Positions 25,012 to 34,622 of a DNA stretch of 64,000 bases are shown here, piece after piece (position 1 is the first letter of the stretch; the number at the start of each line of letters is the position of its first letter). The DNA is taken from NCBI RefSeq assembly GCF_030158815.1, contig NZ_BPFZ01000013.1:1-64000 (forward strand). Direction: 5' to 3'. The stretch comes from Candidatus Phycosocius spiralis (GTDB lineage Bacteria; Pseudomonadota; Alphaproteobacteria; Caulobacterales; Aquidulcibacteraceae). The position numbers and the translations under genes are program-made. The notes beneath the pieces are model-generated. The model worked only from the letters and a program-made list of their open reading frames with translations. It made no database searches and was not told the DNA's origin.

Positions 25012-26403
25012 TCAATAGCGATAGGTGTTTGGCTTAAAAGGGCCAGTTTCAGGCACACTGATATAATCAGACTGTGCTTTTGTTAATTTCGTGAGTTTTG
25101 CGCCAACCTTAGCCAAGTGAAGCATCGCGACCTTTTCGTCCAGATGCTTGGGTAGCACATAGACTTGGTTTTTATACTTATCGCGGTTGGTGTGCAATTC
25201 GATCTGGGCGAGGGTTTGGTTGGTGAAAGATGCCGACATCACGAAGCTGGGGTGACCCGTGCCATTGCCCAAATTGACCAAGCGGCCTTCTGACAACACG
25301 ATGATGCGCTTGCCGTCTGGGAACTCAACTTCATCGACTTGCGGCTTCACATTGTGCCATTTGTAATTGCGAAGGGCCGCAACTTGAATTTCGCTGTCAA
25401 AGTGGCCAATGTTGCACACAATCGCACGGTCTTTCATTACCCGCATATGTTCCAAAGTCAGCACGTCCAGATTACCCGTAGCAGTGACAAAGATATCGGC
25501 GCGCGGTGCAGCGTCTTCCATCGTGACCACTTCATAGCCTTCCATAGCCGCTTGCAGGGCGCAGATGGGGTCAATCTCAGAGATCATTACGCGACAGCCC
25601 GCATTGCGCAAAGACGCTGCTGAACCTTTGCCGACATCGCCAAAGCCCGCAACCATGGCAACTTTACCGGCCATCATAACGTCAGTGCCGCGACGGATTC
25701 CATCGACTAGGGATTCCTTACAGCCATAGAGGTTATCAAACTTCGATTTGGTGACGCTGTCGTTCACATTGATGCCGGGGAATGGCAATTCGCCGCGCTC
25801 TGCCATTTGATAGAGCCGATGCACGCCTGTTGTGGTTTCTTCCGAAACGCCCTTAATCGCGTCACGAATGGCCGAATAGAAGCCTGGTTTCTCGACGAGA
25901 TAGCGCTTCACCACCGTATAAAGCGCTTCTTCTTCTTCATTGTGTGGGTTGTTCAAAATGCTGGGATCTTTTTCAGCCTTTGGGCCCAAGACGCACAATA
26001 AGGTTGCGTCACCACCATCGTCTAAGATCAGGTTTGGATAACCACCATCGGACCATTCAAAAATCTTGTGCACATAGTCCCAATATTCCAGAAGCGTTTC
26101 GCCCTTAACCGCAAAAACTGGAACCCCCGCTGCAGCAATCGCCGCAGCTGCTTGATCTTGGGTCGAATAGATATTGCACGAAGCCCAGCGCACATCGGCA
26201 CCTAGAGCGGTCAGGGTTTCAATCAAAACCCCAGTCTGGATCGTCATGTGTAAGCACCCAGCGATGCGGGCACCTTTCAAAACTTGTGCAGGGCCAAATT
26301 CGGCACGGGTCGCCATCAAGCCTGGCATTTCAGTTTCAGCAATCGCCAATTCCTTACGGCCCCAGTCGGCCAAGCCAATGTCGGCTATGATATAGTCAGT
26401 CAT
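25012..26403 (-). CDS. ahcY: Adenosylhomocysteinase (SAH hydrolase)
   Basis: About 463 residues from ATG 26403; an upstream in-frame start at 26520 would lie inside the promoter region. It hydrolyses S-adenosylhomocysteine to adenosine and homocysteine, regenerating the methyl cycle. Motifs: [24 protein letters not shown], the NAD-binding [10 protein letters not shown] and the C-terminal K-x-D-x-Y-x-Y variant ending K-P-N-T-Y-R-Y. The upstream 120 bp hold a perfect dyad and a structured leader, suggesting control by methyl-cycle intermediates. GAGG lies 9 nt before the start. Confidence 0.97.
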   Translation of the reverse strand: MTDYIIADIGLADWGRKELAIAETEMPGLMATRAEFGPAQVLKGARIAGCLHMTIQTGVLIETLTALGADVRWASCNIYSTQDQAAAAIAAAGVPVFAVKGETLLEYWDYVHKIFEWSDGGYPNLILDDGGDATLLCVLGPKAEKDPSILNNPHNEEEEALYTVVKRYLVEKPGFYSAIRDAIKGVSEETTTGVHRLYQMAERGELPFPGINVNDSVTKSKFDNLYGCKESLVDGIRRGTDVMMAGKVAMVAGFGDVGKGSAASLRNAGCRVMISEIDPICALQAAMEGYEVVTMEDAAPRADIFVTATGNLDVLTLEHMRVMKDRAIVCNIGHFDSEIQVAALRNYKWHNVKPQVDEVEFPDGKRIIVLSEGRLVNLGNGTGHPSFVMSASFTNQTLAQIELHTNRDKYKNQVYVLPKHLDEKVAMLHLAKVGAKLTKLTKAQSDYISVPETGPFKPNTYRY

Positions 26404-26420
26404 GAAAATCCTCGAAAATC

Positions 26421-26465
26421 GAAGCCTGTGCCCGCGATGCTCGCGCACAAAGCTTATTGGGCTTC
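26421..26465 (-). ncRNA. Structured 5' leader of ahcY (candidate cis-regulatory RNA)
   Basis: On the minus strand GAAGCC and GGCTTC close a 45-nt element. Inside, TGTGC-GCGA and TCGC-GG-GCACA form a 9-bp bulged hairpin with a GCA loop, and an asymmetric 10-nt internal loop (CAATAAGCTT) lies on the 5' side. The start codon is 17 nt downstream. It does not match the SAH, SAM-II or SAM/SAH riboswitch consensus that I know. A -10-like hexamer near 26462-26467 may overlap the 5' strand, which would argue against the outer stem being transcribed. Confidence 0.35.
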
Positions 26466-26495
26466 TAACCAAGGGCCGCAAAATGTCAAGTAAAG

Positions 26496-26515
26496 ATATA
26501 AACATGTCTTTATAT
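26496..26515. promoter_or_regulatory. Perfect dyad operator upstream of ahcY (SahR-like candidate)
   Basis: ATATAAA and TTTATAT, 7-bp perfect arms with a 6-bp spacer, lie just upstream of a TTGACA hexamer on the minus strand (26484-26489). ArsR-family SAH-responsive regulators (SahR) in proteobacteria are known to bind A/T-rich dyads upstream of ahcY. The match of dyad class and target gene supports that reading, but no regulator gene is in the window. Confidence 0.5.
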
Positions 26516-26615
26516 GACACACACTTGACGCAGGACAGGGGGTGGGAGACGGGTCAGCTACAGTCTTAAGCCTTGTTTTTCGCGCGTTGTTAGATTAGAT
26601 CGCACCTCCCAACCG

Positions 26616-26704
26616 ATCGCCCGGCGAAACGGCATGCCGTGGCGATTCATTCAGCTGACTTGACCTCTTTTTGAAATCAAGTCCGTGCATCAAGCACAGG
26701 AGAG
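26616..26704 (+). promoter_or_regulatory. Multi-hairpin leader before rpmI
   Basis: Three stems precede the rpmI ribosome site. ATCGCC/GGCGAT (26616-26621 with 26641-26646) encloses the palindrome CGGCATGCCG. GACTTGA/TCAAGTC lies at 26657-26663 and 26677-26683. A small GTGC/GCAC hairpin touches the Shine-Dalgarno GGAGAG. In other bacteria L20 represses its own mRNA through leader structures; that role here is inference. Confidence 0.4.
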
Positions 26705-26708
26705 CAAA

Positions 26709-26909
26709 ATGCCGAAACTGAAGACCAAAAGCGGTGTTAAAAAGCGCTTTAAAATAACCGCGACCGGCAAAGTCCTGCATGGCGCAGTGGGTAAGCGGCA
26801 CCGTTTGATATCCCATAATTCAAAATATATCCGTCAAAACCGTGGAACCGATGTGCTCGCGAAAGGCGATGCTATTCGTGTGAAACTTTGGACGCCTTAC
26901 GGGCTTTAA
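26709..26909 (+). CDS. rpmI: 50S ribosomal protein L35
   Basis: 66 residues, very basic, with the full family pattern: [24 protein letters not shown] and a C-terminal [13 protein letters not shown] 26709 has GGAGAG about 5 nt upstream; the in-frame codon at 26685 is rejected because L35 begins M-P-K. It is followed by rplT 11 bp later. infC, often upstream in other bacteria, is not in this position. Confidence 0.98.
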   Translation: MPKLKTKSGVKKRFKITATGKVLHGAVGKRHRLISHNSKYIRQNRGTDVLAKGDAIRVKLWTPYGL

Positions 26910-26920
26910 GGATATAGACA

Positions 26921-27283
26921 ATGGCACGTATTAAAGCAGGGCAACAAACCCGCGCCCGCCGCAAAAACATCCTTGCAGCCGCCAAAGGCTTTCAAGGTCG
27001 TCGGAAGAACACTATACGCACGGCAACCGCCGCCATCTGGCGCGCTGGTCAATATGCCTATCGTGACCGCAAAGCCAAGAAGCGCAACTTTCGCGCCTTG
27101 TGGATCCAGCGTATCAACGCGGCAGCGCGCACCCATGACTTGACCTATTCGGTCTTTATCAACGGGCTCTTGAAAGCAGGCGTACAAGTGGACCGTAAAG
27201 TTCTCAGCGACATCGCGATCCGCGAACCCGCTGCCTTTGCCGCTGTGGTCGAAAAAGCCAAAGCTGCACTCGCCGTGAAATAG
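26921..27283 (+). CDS. rplT: 50S ribosomal protein L20
   Basis: 120 residues, basic, the normal length. N-terminal [18 protein letters not shown] is the 23S rRNA-binding extension, followed by [23 protein letters not shown] and the G-L-x-K-A-G-V-x-V-D-R-K core. It binds 23S rRNA early in 50S assembly. A strong terminator follows at 27371, so the rpmI-rplT transcript ends before the hydrolase gene. Confidence 0.98.
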   Translation: MARIKAGQQTRARRKNILAAAKGFQGRRKNTIRTATAAIWRAGQYAYRDRKAKKRNFRALWIQRINAAARTHDLTYSVFINGLLKAGVQVDRKVLSDIAIREPAAFAAVVEKAKAALAVK

Positions 27284-27370
27284 TCGCTCAAGCGCGTTTT
27301 GATCCAACAGATCAAAGTTGTGCGTTAATCAAAATGCAAGCAACGCAAGCGCGATTGACAGGAATTGAAA

Positions 27371-27403
27371 ACGGCCCTGAGGTATCTCAGGGTCGTTTTT
27401 GTT
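27371..27403 (+). terminator. Intrinsic terminator after rplT
   Basis: A 10-bp stem (CGGCCCTGAG/CTCAGGGTCG, one G-U pair) with a 4-nt loop is followed by a TTTTTG run. It lies 88 nt after the rplT stop on the plus strand. Confidence 0.85.
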
Positions 27404-27443
27404 TGCAACCCCACCATCACTTTTACCCTCAAGGGACAAGCAC

Positions 27444-28349
27444 ATGCCTACCATTCAAGCCAATGGTATTGAGCTTTATTATGAAGAGCGCGGGCACGGT
27501 TCCGGGGTACCCTTGCTATTGATCATGGGGCTGGGACGGCAACTAATCGCTTGGCCCGAAGATTTCATGGCAGAGCTCGTGGCGGCGGGTCATCGGGTGA
27601 TTTTGTTTGATAATCGCGATGTTGGCCTTTCAACTCATTTTCATCAGGCCAAAACGGCAAGCCTCTTGCGTGCCCTTGCTGGCCTTACTTTCGGATTGGG
27701 CTTTCAGACTGCCTACCATTTAAAGGACATGGCCGACGATGCGGTTGCTCTTTTAGACCATTTGGGCATTGCGTCTGCCCATATGGTCGGGGTTTCCATG
27801 GGTGGGATGATTGCCCAAAACATTGCGATCCATCACCCCACACGCCTGCGCAGTTTAGTTTCGGTTATGTCCACCAGTGGCGCACGTGGATTGCCCGGTG
27901 CCCCTGCGCGTTTGCGCCGCCAGCTTGTCAAACGGCCCGGCGGAACACCCAGTCGAGAGCGCGCGATTGAAACCGCGCGCCGGACACTGGAGTTAATTTC
28001 GTACCCCGATCCTCTGCGACCCAAGGATGCCTTTATCAACCACGCCACCGCCGCTTATGAGCGGGCCTATGACCCCAAAGGGTCTCTGCGCCAATTGATT
28101 GCGGTATTAGCGGATTCCAAGCGGCCACATCGCTTAGGCTCAATCCGCACACCAACCCTTGTCATCCATGGCAAGTATGATGAACTGGTGCCCATTGCAT
28201 GTGGCGTCGATACGGCGCGGCGTATACCAGGAGCCAGGCTCGAGATCATCGATGAAATGGCGCATGATCTTCCACCTTCTAAAACCCAGTTTATCGCCAA
28301 GCTGATCACCGATCATGCCAAGCGTGTTGAGGAGAGCAAACAAGCTTAG
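27444..28349 (+). CDS. Alpha/beta hydrolase
   Basis: 301 residues from ATG 27444 (AAGGGACA upstream). An alpha/beta hydrolase fold with oxyanion region L-L-I-M-G-L-G, the nucleophile elbow G-V-S-M-G-G-M (catalytic Ser), the acid in H-G-K-Y-D-E-L-V-P and the late His in E-M-A-H-D-L-P. This is the esterase/haloperoxidase-like subgroup, whose members hydrolyse diverse esters or lactones; no specific substrate can be assigned. It sits between rplT and pheS, an uncommon insertion into a translation gene neighbourhood, after a terminator and so with its own promoter. Confidence 0.88.
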   Translation: MPTIQANGIELYYEERGHGSGVPLLLIMGLGRQLIAWPEDFMAELVAAGHRVILFDNRDVGLSTHFHQAKTASLLRALAGLTFGLGFQTAYHLKDMADDAVALLDHLGIASAHMVGVSMGGMIAQNIAIHHPTRLRSLVSVMSTSGARGLPGAPARLRRQLVKRPGGTPSRERAIETARRTLELISYPDPLRPKDAFINHATAAYERAYDPKGSLRQLIAVLADSKRPHRLGSIRTPTLVIHGKYDELVPIACGVDTARRIPGARLEIIDEMAHDLPPSKTQFIAKLITDHAKRVEESKQA

Positions 28350-28422
28350 GGGTCAGAGGTTTCAGTCATTCATCTGCGCCACCCCCCTCCCATTTGGGCC
28401 CCCAATCCGCTAGGACCATGGC

Positions 28423-29496
28423 ATGACTGATATTGCTGCCCTCACCCGCGAACTTTTTGCTCAATTGGACGCTGCTTGCGATGAAGCCGCAGTAGAACAG
28501 GTGCGCTTGAACGCGCTTGGCAAAAAGGGCTCTGTCTCTGAGCTCTTGAAGGGCATGGGCGCGATGAGCCCTAAAGAGCGCCAGACCTTTGGGCCGCTGA
28601 TCCATGGGCTAAAACAAAGCATAAGCGACGCGATCGCCGCCAAGAAAGACTTGCTTGCTGAAGCCACCCTCAATGCCCGCCTACTCGCCGAGCGTGTGGA
28701 TGTGACATTACCGAGCCGGCCAGAGCAGCGGGGCCGCATCCATCCCATTATGCAAGTGTTTGAGGAGGTGCAGACCATTTTTGCCGACATGGGATTTTCA
28801 ATTGCCGAAGGTCCCGATGTTGAAGATGATTTTCATAATTTCACGGCGCTGAATTTCCCGCCAAAACATCCCGCGCGGGATATGCACGACACTTTCTTTT
28901 TTGAGGAAAAGGAAGATGGCTCGCGTATGTTGCTGCGCACCCATACAAGCCCCGTGCAAGTGCGCACCATGTTGAGCGAAAAGCCGCCCATTCGGATTGT
29001 AGCGCCCGGTAGGACTTATCGTTGCGATTCAGACCAGACCCACACGCCGATGTTTCATCAGATTGAAGGCTTGGTGATCGAAAATGGTGTGCATATGGGC
29101 CATCTCAAGGGCGTGTTGATGGAATTCATACGCGCTTTCTTTGAACTAGATGACATTGATGTTCGGCTTCGGCCCCACCATTTTCCTTTTACCGAACCAT
29201 CCGCTGAAATGGATGTACGCTGTGATCGATCAGGCGGTGCGCTCAAGATCGGAACAGGGGCAGATTGGTTGGAAATTTTAGGCTGCGGTATGGTGCATCC
29301 AAATGTGTTACGTGCCTGTGGCATGGATCCAGATGTGCATCAAGGTTTTGCCTTTGGCATGGGCATCGATCGTTTAGCCATGCTGAAATATGGCATTCCT
29401 GACCTTCGCGACATGTTTACATCTGATGTGCGCTGGTTGAAGCATTATGGTTTTGAGCCCATGGTGCAGCCCAATTTAGCAACGGGGCTGAGTTGA
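28423..29496 (+). CDS. pheS: Phenylalanyl-tRNA synthetase alpha subunit
   Basis: 357 residues, class II aminoacyl-tRNA synthetase catalytic subunit. An N-terminal coiled coil (residues 1-90) precedes the catalytic core with F-T-A-L-N-F-P-x-x-H-P-A-R-D, motif 2 [12 protein letters not shown] and motif 3 [13 protein letters not shown]. It works as an alpha2-beta2 enzyme with PheT, which is not adjacent; dut follows instead. AGGA lies upstream of ATG 28423. Confidence 0.97.
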   Translation: MTDIAALTRELFAQLDAACDEAAVEQVRLNALGKKGSVSELLKGMGAMSPKERQTFGPLIHGLKQSISDAIAAKKDLLAEATLNARLLAERVDVTLPSRPEQRGRIHPIMQVFEEVQTIFADMGFSIAEGPDVEDDFHNFTALNFPPKHPARDMHDTFFFEEKEDGSRMLLRTHTSPVQVRTMLSEKPPIRIVAPGRTYRCDSDQTHTPMFHQIEGLVIENGVHMGHLKGVLMEFIRAFFELDDIDVRLRPHHFPFTEPSAEMDVRCDRSGGALKIGTGADWLEILGCGMVHPNVLRACGMDPDVHQGFAFGMGIDRLAMLKYGIPDLRDMFTSDVRWLKHYGFEPMVQPNLATGLS

Positions 29497-29534
29497 GTTT
29501 TCACGCCTAGCGTCTTTAGGGCCAAGTTCTTATC

Positions 29535-30047
29535 ATGCAAACCCCATCGTCAGCACAAACAGAAAATGCCAGTCATGGCACTAACGTGCCAATAAGGCCC
29601 TTAGTGGCCATCAAAAAGCTCGACCATTTTGGCGATCTGCCCTTGCCGGCCTATGAGACCGCTCAGTCTGCGGGGATGGATTTGCGCGCCGCACTCGCCA
29701 TTGGTGCCTCTATCGATCTTTTACCTGGCAGCAGGGCGCTCATTCCAACCGGGCTATCGATAGCGCTCCCACCGGGCTATGAGGCCCAAATACGGCCCCG
29801 CTCTGGACTGGCGATAAAGCACGCCATCACTTGTCTCAATAGCCCCGGCACCATTGACGCAGACTATCGCGGCGAAGTGGGTGTCATTTTGATCAACCAC
29901 GGTGAGGAGGCTTTCAGAATCGCACGTGGCGACCGCATAGCGCAAATGGTCATTGCACCCATCACGCAAATTGACTGGGCCGTTCACGACGTCTTGGACG
30001 AAACGGCGCGGGGATCGGGTGGATTTGGCTCAACAGGTAAAGACTGA
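29535..30047 (+). CDS. dut: Deoxyuridine 5'-triphosphate nucleotidohydrolase (dUTPase)
   Basis: 170 residues, including an approximately 20-residue N-terminal extension. The trimeric dUTPase motifs are in order: [34 protein letters not shown] and the C-terminal arm [10 protein letters not shown]. It hydrolyses dUTP to dUMP, keeping uracil out of DNA. The downstream KamA gene begins inside its 3' end, so the two are probably co-transcribed and translationally linked. Confidence 0.97.
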   Translation: MQTPSSAQTENASHGTNVPIRPLVAIKKLDHFGDLPLPAYETAQSAGMDLRAALAIGASIDLLPGSRALIPTGLSIALPPGYEAQIRPRSGLAIKHAITCLNSPGTIDADYRGEVGVILINHGEEAFRIARGDRIAQMVIAPITQIDWAVHDVLDETARGSGGFGSTGKD

Positions 30048-31104
30048 TTTGTCGGGCACCTTTCCCGCATCATCCACAAACCTGACCACCCTTGCCCAGC
30101 TGCAAGATGCAGGCCTATTGGCGCAAGATTTGGACCCTACCTTAACCCAAGTAGCTCAACGCTACGCGATCGGGCTTACCCCGCACATGGCTAATTTGAT
30201 CGATCGGTCGAATGCAGCTGATCCGATTGGTGCCCAATTCATCCCGTCGCCAAAAGAGCTTCACACCCTAGAAGTGGAAATTCTCGATCCTATCGATGAT
30301 GCGGGCTTCTCACCCTTGCCGGGTCTGGTGCACCGCTACTCGGATCGGGTTTTGTTGAAGGTCGTCTCAGTTTGCCCGGTCTATTGTCGATTTTGCTTTC
30401 GGCGCGAAATGGTGGGTCCTGGTGGTCCTAACCTAACACGAGCAGACCTTGCTGCCGCCATTGCCTATATTGCGGCCCACCCAGAGATTTTCGAAGTTAT
30501 CTTAACCGGCGGCGATCCATTCATGCTGTCACCACGCCGCGTGGGGGAGCTAACCCAAGCTTTGGCAGCGATTGAGCACGTTAAAATTGTGCGCTGGCAT
30601 ACGCGCGTACCCATTGTGGACCCGGACCGGGTAACGCCTGCCTTTATTGAAACCCTAAAAGCGCCAGAGATTGCAACTTGGGTGGCGATCCATGCCAATC
30701 ATGCCCAAGAATTTTCTAAGGAGGCCCAATCATGTGTTCGTTCGTTGGCAGATGCCGGCATCGCTTTGGTAAGCCAGAGCGTCTTACTCAAAGGCATCAA
30801 TGATAATCTTGAGGCGCTACAAGACCTCATGAGGATGTTTTTTGGGCTGGGGATCAAACCTTATTATCTCCATCACCCTGATCTGGCTCCAGGCACTTCG
30901 CATTTTCGTTTACCGATTAAAAAGGGCCAAGCCTTGATGCGCGCTTTACGCAAAACCATGAGTGGCTTGGCCCAACCGACCTATGTTTTAGATATACCAG
31001 GTGGGGCGTTTAAAGCGCCGCTCGAAACACCCCATGTGCGCGAGGCGTCCACCGGCCTACAATTACTAGACGGCAAGGGTGTTTGGCACGATTATAAGGG
31101 TTGA
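30019..31104 (+). CDS. KamA-family radical SAM protein (lysine 2,3-aminomutase/EpmB-like)
   Basis: About 361 residues from GTG 30019, which overlaps dut by 29 bp; a later TTG at 30049 is possible. The [4Fe-4S] motif C-P-V-Y-C-R-F-C (Cys119, 123, 126) and R-R-E follow the typical P-G-L-V-H-R-Y-x-D-R-V-L-L-K. Later G-G-D-P and the PLP-binding-type C-terminal D-I-P-G-G motif are present. The family includes lysine 2,3-aminomutase and EpmB, which makes beta-lysine for EF-P modification. EF-P and epmA are not in the window, so the exact role is open. Confidence 0.85.
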   Translation: MDLAQQVKTDLSGTFPASSTNLTTLAQLQDAGLLAQDLDPTLTQVAQRYAIGLTPHMANLIDRSNAADPIGAQFIPSPKELHTLEVEILDPIDDAGFSPLPGLVHRYSDRVLLKVVSVCPVYCRFCFRREMVGPGGPNLTRADLAAAIAYIAAHPEIFEVILTGGDPFMLSPRRVGELTQALAAIEHVKIVRWHTRVPIVDPDRVTPAFIETLKAPEIATWVAIHANHAQEFSKEAQSCVRSLADAGIALVSQSVLLKGINDNLEALQDLMRMFFGLGIKPYYLHHPDLAPGTSHFRLPIKKGQALMRALRKTMSGLAQPTYVLDIPGGAFKAPLETPHVREASTGLQLLDGKGVWHDYKG

Positions 31105-31120
31105 AAGCCATGCTAAAGCG

Positions 31121-32467
31121 ATGAAGACAGCCTCAAAAGATCAGGAAATTATTGCCGCCGCACTGGCCTTGAATGCACCCTTTGTAGGGCGTTTGCGGTC
31201 TAGGACTTTGGTCAGTTCGCGCTGGTTTGCTCTGATTGGTCAATTCATTACGGTTTTGGTTGTCCATTTTGGTTTTGGGTTTGAATTGCCCCTTATGGCC
31301 TGCTTATTGGCGATTGGGGCCAATTCAGCTTTGAACCTTGTGATTACAATTGGCATTGCCCCGCAGCGTTTGGTGCGACAATGGGAGGCGGCCGCCCAAT
31401 TGACGATTGATACGCTGCAATTAGCCTTCTTATTGTTTTTAACTGGAGGGATTCAAAACCCATTTTGTCTACTTCTTATCGCCCCCGCTACGATTGCAGC
31501 CTCTATCTTGCGGCCGCTTTGGACGCTAAGCATTCTCGCCATCACCATTGTTTGTGTGGCGTTTTTGGCGGTCTATTCTTACCCTTTGCCCTGGCGGCCT
31601 GCCGGCAGCTTTAGCGTCCCTTTACTCTATCAGGTTTCAGCCGCTTTTGGCATTATTGTCGGGCTGTTGTTTACCGCAGGCTATGCATGGCGTGTCTCGG
31701 TCGAGGAAAGCCGTCTGGCGGATGCCTTGATCGCAACCCAAGAGGTGTTAGCGCGCGAACAACGCTTGGCTGCTTTGGGTGGTTTGGCGGCTGCAGCCGC
31801 CCATGAGCTTGGAACCCCATTGGCTACCATTCAAGTGACGGCCAAGGAAATGCTGCGGTCCTTGCCCCAAGCCAGCCCCGATTTAGAAGACGCCCAACTG
31901 ATCCTTACCCAAGCCCAAAGATGTCGTGAAATCCTGCGCAACTTGACCGATCATAGACATGAACCAGATCTAGTTACGGATATGGTTCCTTTGGGGCAAT
32001 TATTGGAAGAAGTGACCCAGCGGCATCCAGACTTAGGTCACAAGGCTTTACTTTTTGATATTGAGGGCCCCGAGGGTAAGAATGAGCTGCTCGTCAGACG
32101 ATCCCCGTCTATCCTCTATGGCATGGGCAATATGTTTGAAAATGCGATTCATTATGCAAACCAAGCTGTAACAGTCGCTGCCAGCTGGAATCAGCAACAT
32201 GTCAAAGTTACAATCATGGACGATGGCCCAGGTTTTGATGAAGCCATTCTGGATCGACTGGGGGAGCCTTATGTTACAACCAACCTAGCCGCAGGTTCAG
32301 TCGCGCCGCATAGAGAAGGTATGGGGCTGGGCTTTTTCATTGCCAAAACCTTGCTTGAACGCTCAGGTGCAACAATTAGCTTCTGGAATCATGAAGGTGC
32401 TAAAAAAGGGGCCGTGGTGGAGATACATTGGCCCTATTCGGCCATTGCAGCCAAATCCTTTGCATAG
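31121..32467 (+). CDS. regB: RegB/PrrB/ActS redox-sensing histidine kinase
   Basis: About 448 residues. Six N-terminal membrane helices include the quinone-sensing motif G-G-I-Q-N-P-F (109-115). The H-box is A-A-A-H-E-L-G-T-P-L-A-T-I with His228, and the redox cysteine Cys268 lies in Q-R-C-R-E-I-L. These positions match His225 and Cys265 of Rhodobacter RegB. The ATPase domain has N-A-I, D-D-G-P-G-F and G-M-G-L-G-F-F-I-A-K. It represses or activates respiratory, photosynthetic or CO2/N2 fixation genes via RegA according to redox state. The start at 31121 has a weak ribosome site. No senC lies between it and regA. Confidence 0.93.
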   Translation: MKTASKDQEIIAAALALNAPFVGRLRSRTLVSSRWFALIGQFITVLVVHFGFGFELPLMACLLAIGANSALNLVITIGIAPQRLVRQWEAAAQLTIDTLQLAFLLFLTGGIQNPFCLLLIAPATIAASILRPLWTLSILAITIVCVAFLAVYSYPLPWRPAGSFSVPLLYQVSAAFGIIVGLLFTAGYAWRVSVEESRLADALIATQEVLAREQRLAALGGLAAAAAHELGTPLATIQVTAKEMLRSLPQASPDLEDAQLILTQAQRCREILRNLTDHRHEPDLVTDMVPLGQLLEEVTQRHPDLGHKALLFDIEGPEGKNELLVRRSPSILYGMGNMFENAIHYANQAVTVAASWNQQHVKVTIMDDGPGFDEAILDRLGEPYVTTNLAAGSVAPHREGMGLGFFIAKTLLERSGATISFWNHEGAKKGAVVEIHWPYSAIAAKSFA

Positions 32468-32547
32468 CGCGCACCACTTTAGCACAAAGGATCTATCATC
32501 ATATTCAGGCGTGTGATCTGGCCAAAGAAGGGAGACGAAAAGGCATA

Positions 32548-33102
32548 ATGTTACTTGACACCATTGTTTCTGCGCTCGTCGATCGCTCTTTATTATTGCT
32601 GGATGATGATGGCCCTTTGCGCAACCGATTGGCACGTGCGCTTGCAAGTCGTGGCTTTGAGGTCAAGACCGCAGCTGGGGTTGAAGAAGCGATGGCGATC
32701 ACGCGCACGCAGCCACCTGCTTTTGCTGTCTTGGACCTGCGGCTAGAAGATGGCTCCGGCTTAACACTTGTTGAAGAATTGCATCTGGCCCGCCCCGATG
32801 CGCGCGTCGTAATGCTAACGGGCTATGGCAACATCGCCAGTGCGGTTGCCGCCGTTAAGGCTGGTGCGATTGATTATTTATCCAAGCCTGCCGACGCCGA
32901 TGATGTTGTCAAGGCATTGCTGGCGCAAAGCGATCATTTGCCAGATCCCCCCGCCAACCCGATGAGTGCCGACCGCGTGCGTTGGGAGCATATACAGCGT
33001 GTTTTTGAGTTATGCGGGCATAATGTGTCAGAGACGGCGCGGCGCCTGAATATGCACCGTCGTACCCTGCAACGTATTTTGGCCAAACGCGCGCCACGCT
33101 AG
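32548..33102 (+). CDS. regA: RegA/PrrA/ActR global redox response regulator
   Basis: 184 residues from ATG 32548 (AAAAGGC upstream; an in-frame start at 32428 would overlap the kinase gene). The receiver domain has phospho-acceptor Asp63 (A-V-L-D-L-R-L-E-D-G-S-G), the same number as in Rhodobacter RegA, and the Lys of Y-L-S-K-P. The C-terminal Fis-type helix-turn-helix reads S-E-T-A-R-R-L-N-M-H-R-R-T-L-Q-R-I-L, close to invariant in this family. It lies 80 bp after its kinase gene and is the cognate regulator. Confidence 0.95.
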   Translation: MLLDTIVSALVDRSLLLLDDDGPLRNRLARALASRGFEVKTAAGVEEAMAITRTQPPAFAVLDLRLEDGSGLTLVEELHLARPDARVVMLTGYGNIASAVAAVKAGAIDYLSKPADADDVVKALLAQSDHLPDPPANPMSADRVRWEHIQRVFELCGHNVSETARRLNMHRRTLQRILAKRAPR

Positions 33103-33135
33103 AGCTTAACTCATCCAGATTGAATCGAACCCTCT

Positions 33136-34622
33136 ATGCCAAAAGCCTCGCAAACCCAGTTAAAGACACACAAACTCGAACATGTCGATATGCTGATCTT
33201 TGGCGCTGGAATTTCTGGGATTAGTGGTGCTTATCATCTCAAAACCTGATGTCCCCACAAGAGCTTTGCCATCCTTGAAGGCCGGTCTTCCATAGGGGGC
33301 ACGTGGGACTTATTCCGTTACCCGGGCTTTCGTTCGGACTAGGACATGTATTAAGTATGGTTTTATTTTAAGCCTTTGGCGCAGGCCAAAGCGATAGCCG
33401 ATAGCCCATCCATTGTAAGCTATGTTCTTGAAACAGCTCAGGAATTGGCGCTCTTTAACCAGCTGCGCCTTAACCTTGTTGCCATAGCGGTTTCGTGGAA
33501 CTTGGTGACTTGCTTGTGGACTGTGAGATGTCACATCGGGCAAGATCTGGATAAGCATCAGATAAACTGCGCCTTTTTATACATGTGCAGCGCCTATAAA
33601 ATTATCACGAAGCCCATCAGCCAGAGTTCACGGGTCATGACTGCTTTAAAGGCGCGATCATCCATCGGCAAATCTGGCATGAAAACTTTGACTATGGCGA
33701 TCAAAAAGGCATTGTGATCGGTAGTGGGGCAACAGCGATTGCCTTGGTCCCCGCGATGGCGAAGGAAGCCGCCAAAGTCACCATGCTTCAACGCTCCCCC
33801 TCCTATGTGGTGTCGCGACCTGGGGAAGATGACTCAGCCAATTGGCTACGACCCTTTTACCTGAAAAACTGGTCAAATTTTTCATTCGCTGGCGCAATAT
33901 CCTATTTTAATTGTATTTCTTAAGATGGCACGCACCTATCCAGCCGCGATCAAAAAGCGCCTTCTGGCCATGTCGGCCGATCAATTGTCTATTGATTTTG
34001 ATCTCGGAAAACATTTAACACCAGACTATAACCCATGGGATCAACGTCTGTGTCTGGTTCCAGACAGCGATTTATTCTAGGCTATTATATCGGGCAAGGC
34101 GGACGTTATAACCGATCAGATCAGCCATTTTGACGAAACAGGGATCGCCTTACAATCGGGGCCCACCTGGAGGCTGATGTGAATGTGACTGCGACTGGGC
34201 TTAAGCTTCAAGTGCTATGGGAGGTGGATTTTGAGGTCGATTTCTCCAAGACCTTTTCCTACAAGGGCATCATGTATAGCGGGGTGCACAATTTGGCGTC
34301 GGCCTTTGGCTATACCAATGCGTCTTGGACGCTAAGGGCTGATTTGACAGCGGAATATATTTGCCGCCTGTTGAGCCATATGGATCAAACTGGACAAACG
34401 AAGTGTAAGCCCAAAATTGGGGCCATAGCGCCAACCCTCACCCCTTGGCTCGCTTTTCGTTTGGGCTATGTTACGCGCGCCATGGCGTCCTTTCCAAAGC
34501 AAGGCGATGTCGCGTCCTGGAATGTGCATCAAAACTACATGTTGGACCGTTTGGCCTTCCGGTTTGGCACATTAGACGATCAGATTATGCGTTTTTCCAA
34601 GCCGCCCAGATTTAAAGTCTGA
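33136..34622 (+). pseudogene. Decayed flavin-containing (Baeyer-Villiger type) monooxygenase
   Basis: The segment reads as a monooxygenase of about 495 residues broken by stops and frameshifts. The start retains the FAD motif G-A-G-I-S-G and [11 protein letters not shown]. In-frame stops are TGA at 33247, TAG at 33340 and TAA at 33352. The middle retains the NADPH motif V-I-G-S-G-A-T-A (near 33719) in another frame, then P-D-Y-N-P-W-D-Q-R-L-C-L-V-P-D-S-D-L-F, broken again by TAG at 34078. The C-terminal third (34179-34622) is still open, with T-F-S-Y-K-G-I-M-Y-S-G-V and A-F-G-Y-T-N-A-S-W-T-L. Intact relatives oxidise ketones to esters. Confidence 0.93.

Noticed and set aside
24762-25058. 98-codon minus-strand ORF downstream of ahcY
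   Set aside because: It spans a clear ahcY terminator hairpin with T-run and overlaps both flanking genes; no ribosome site and no recognisable motif.
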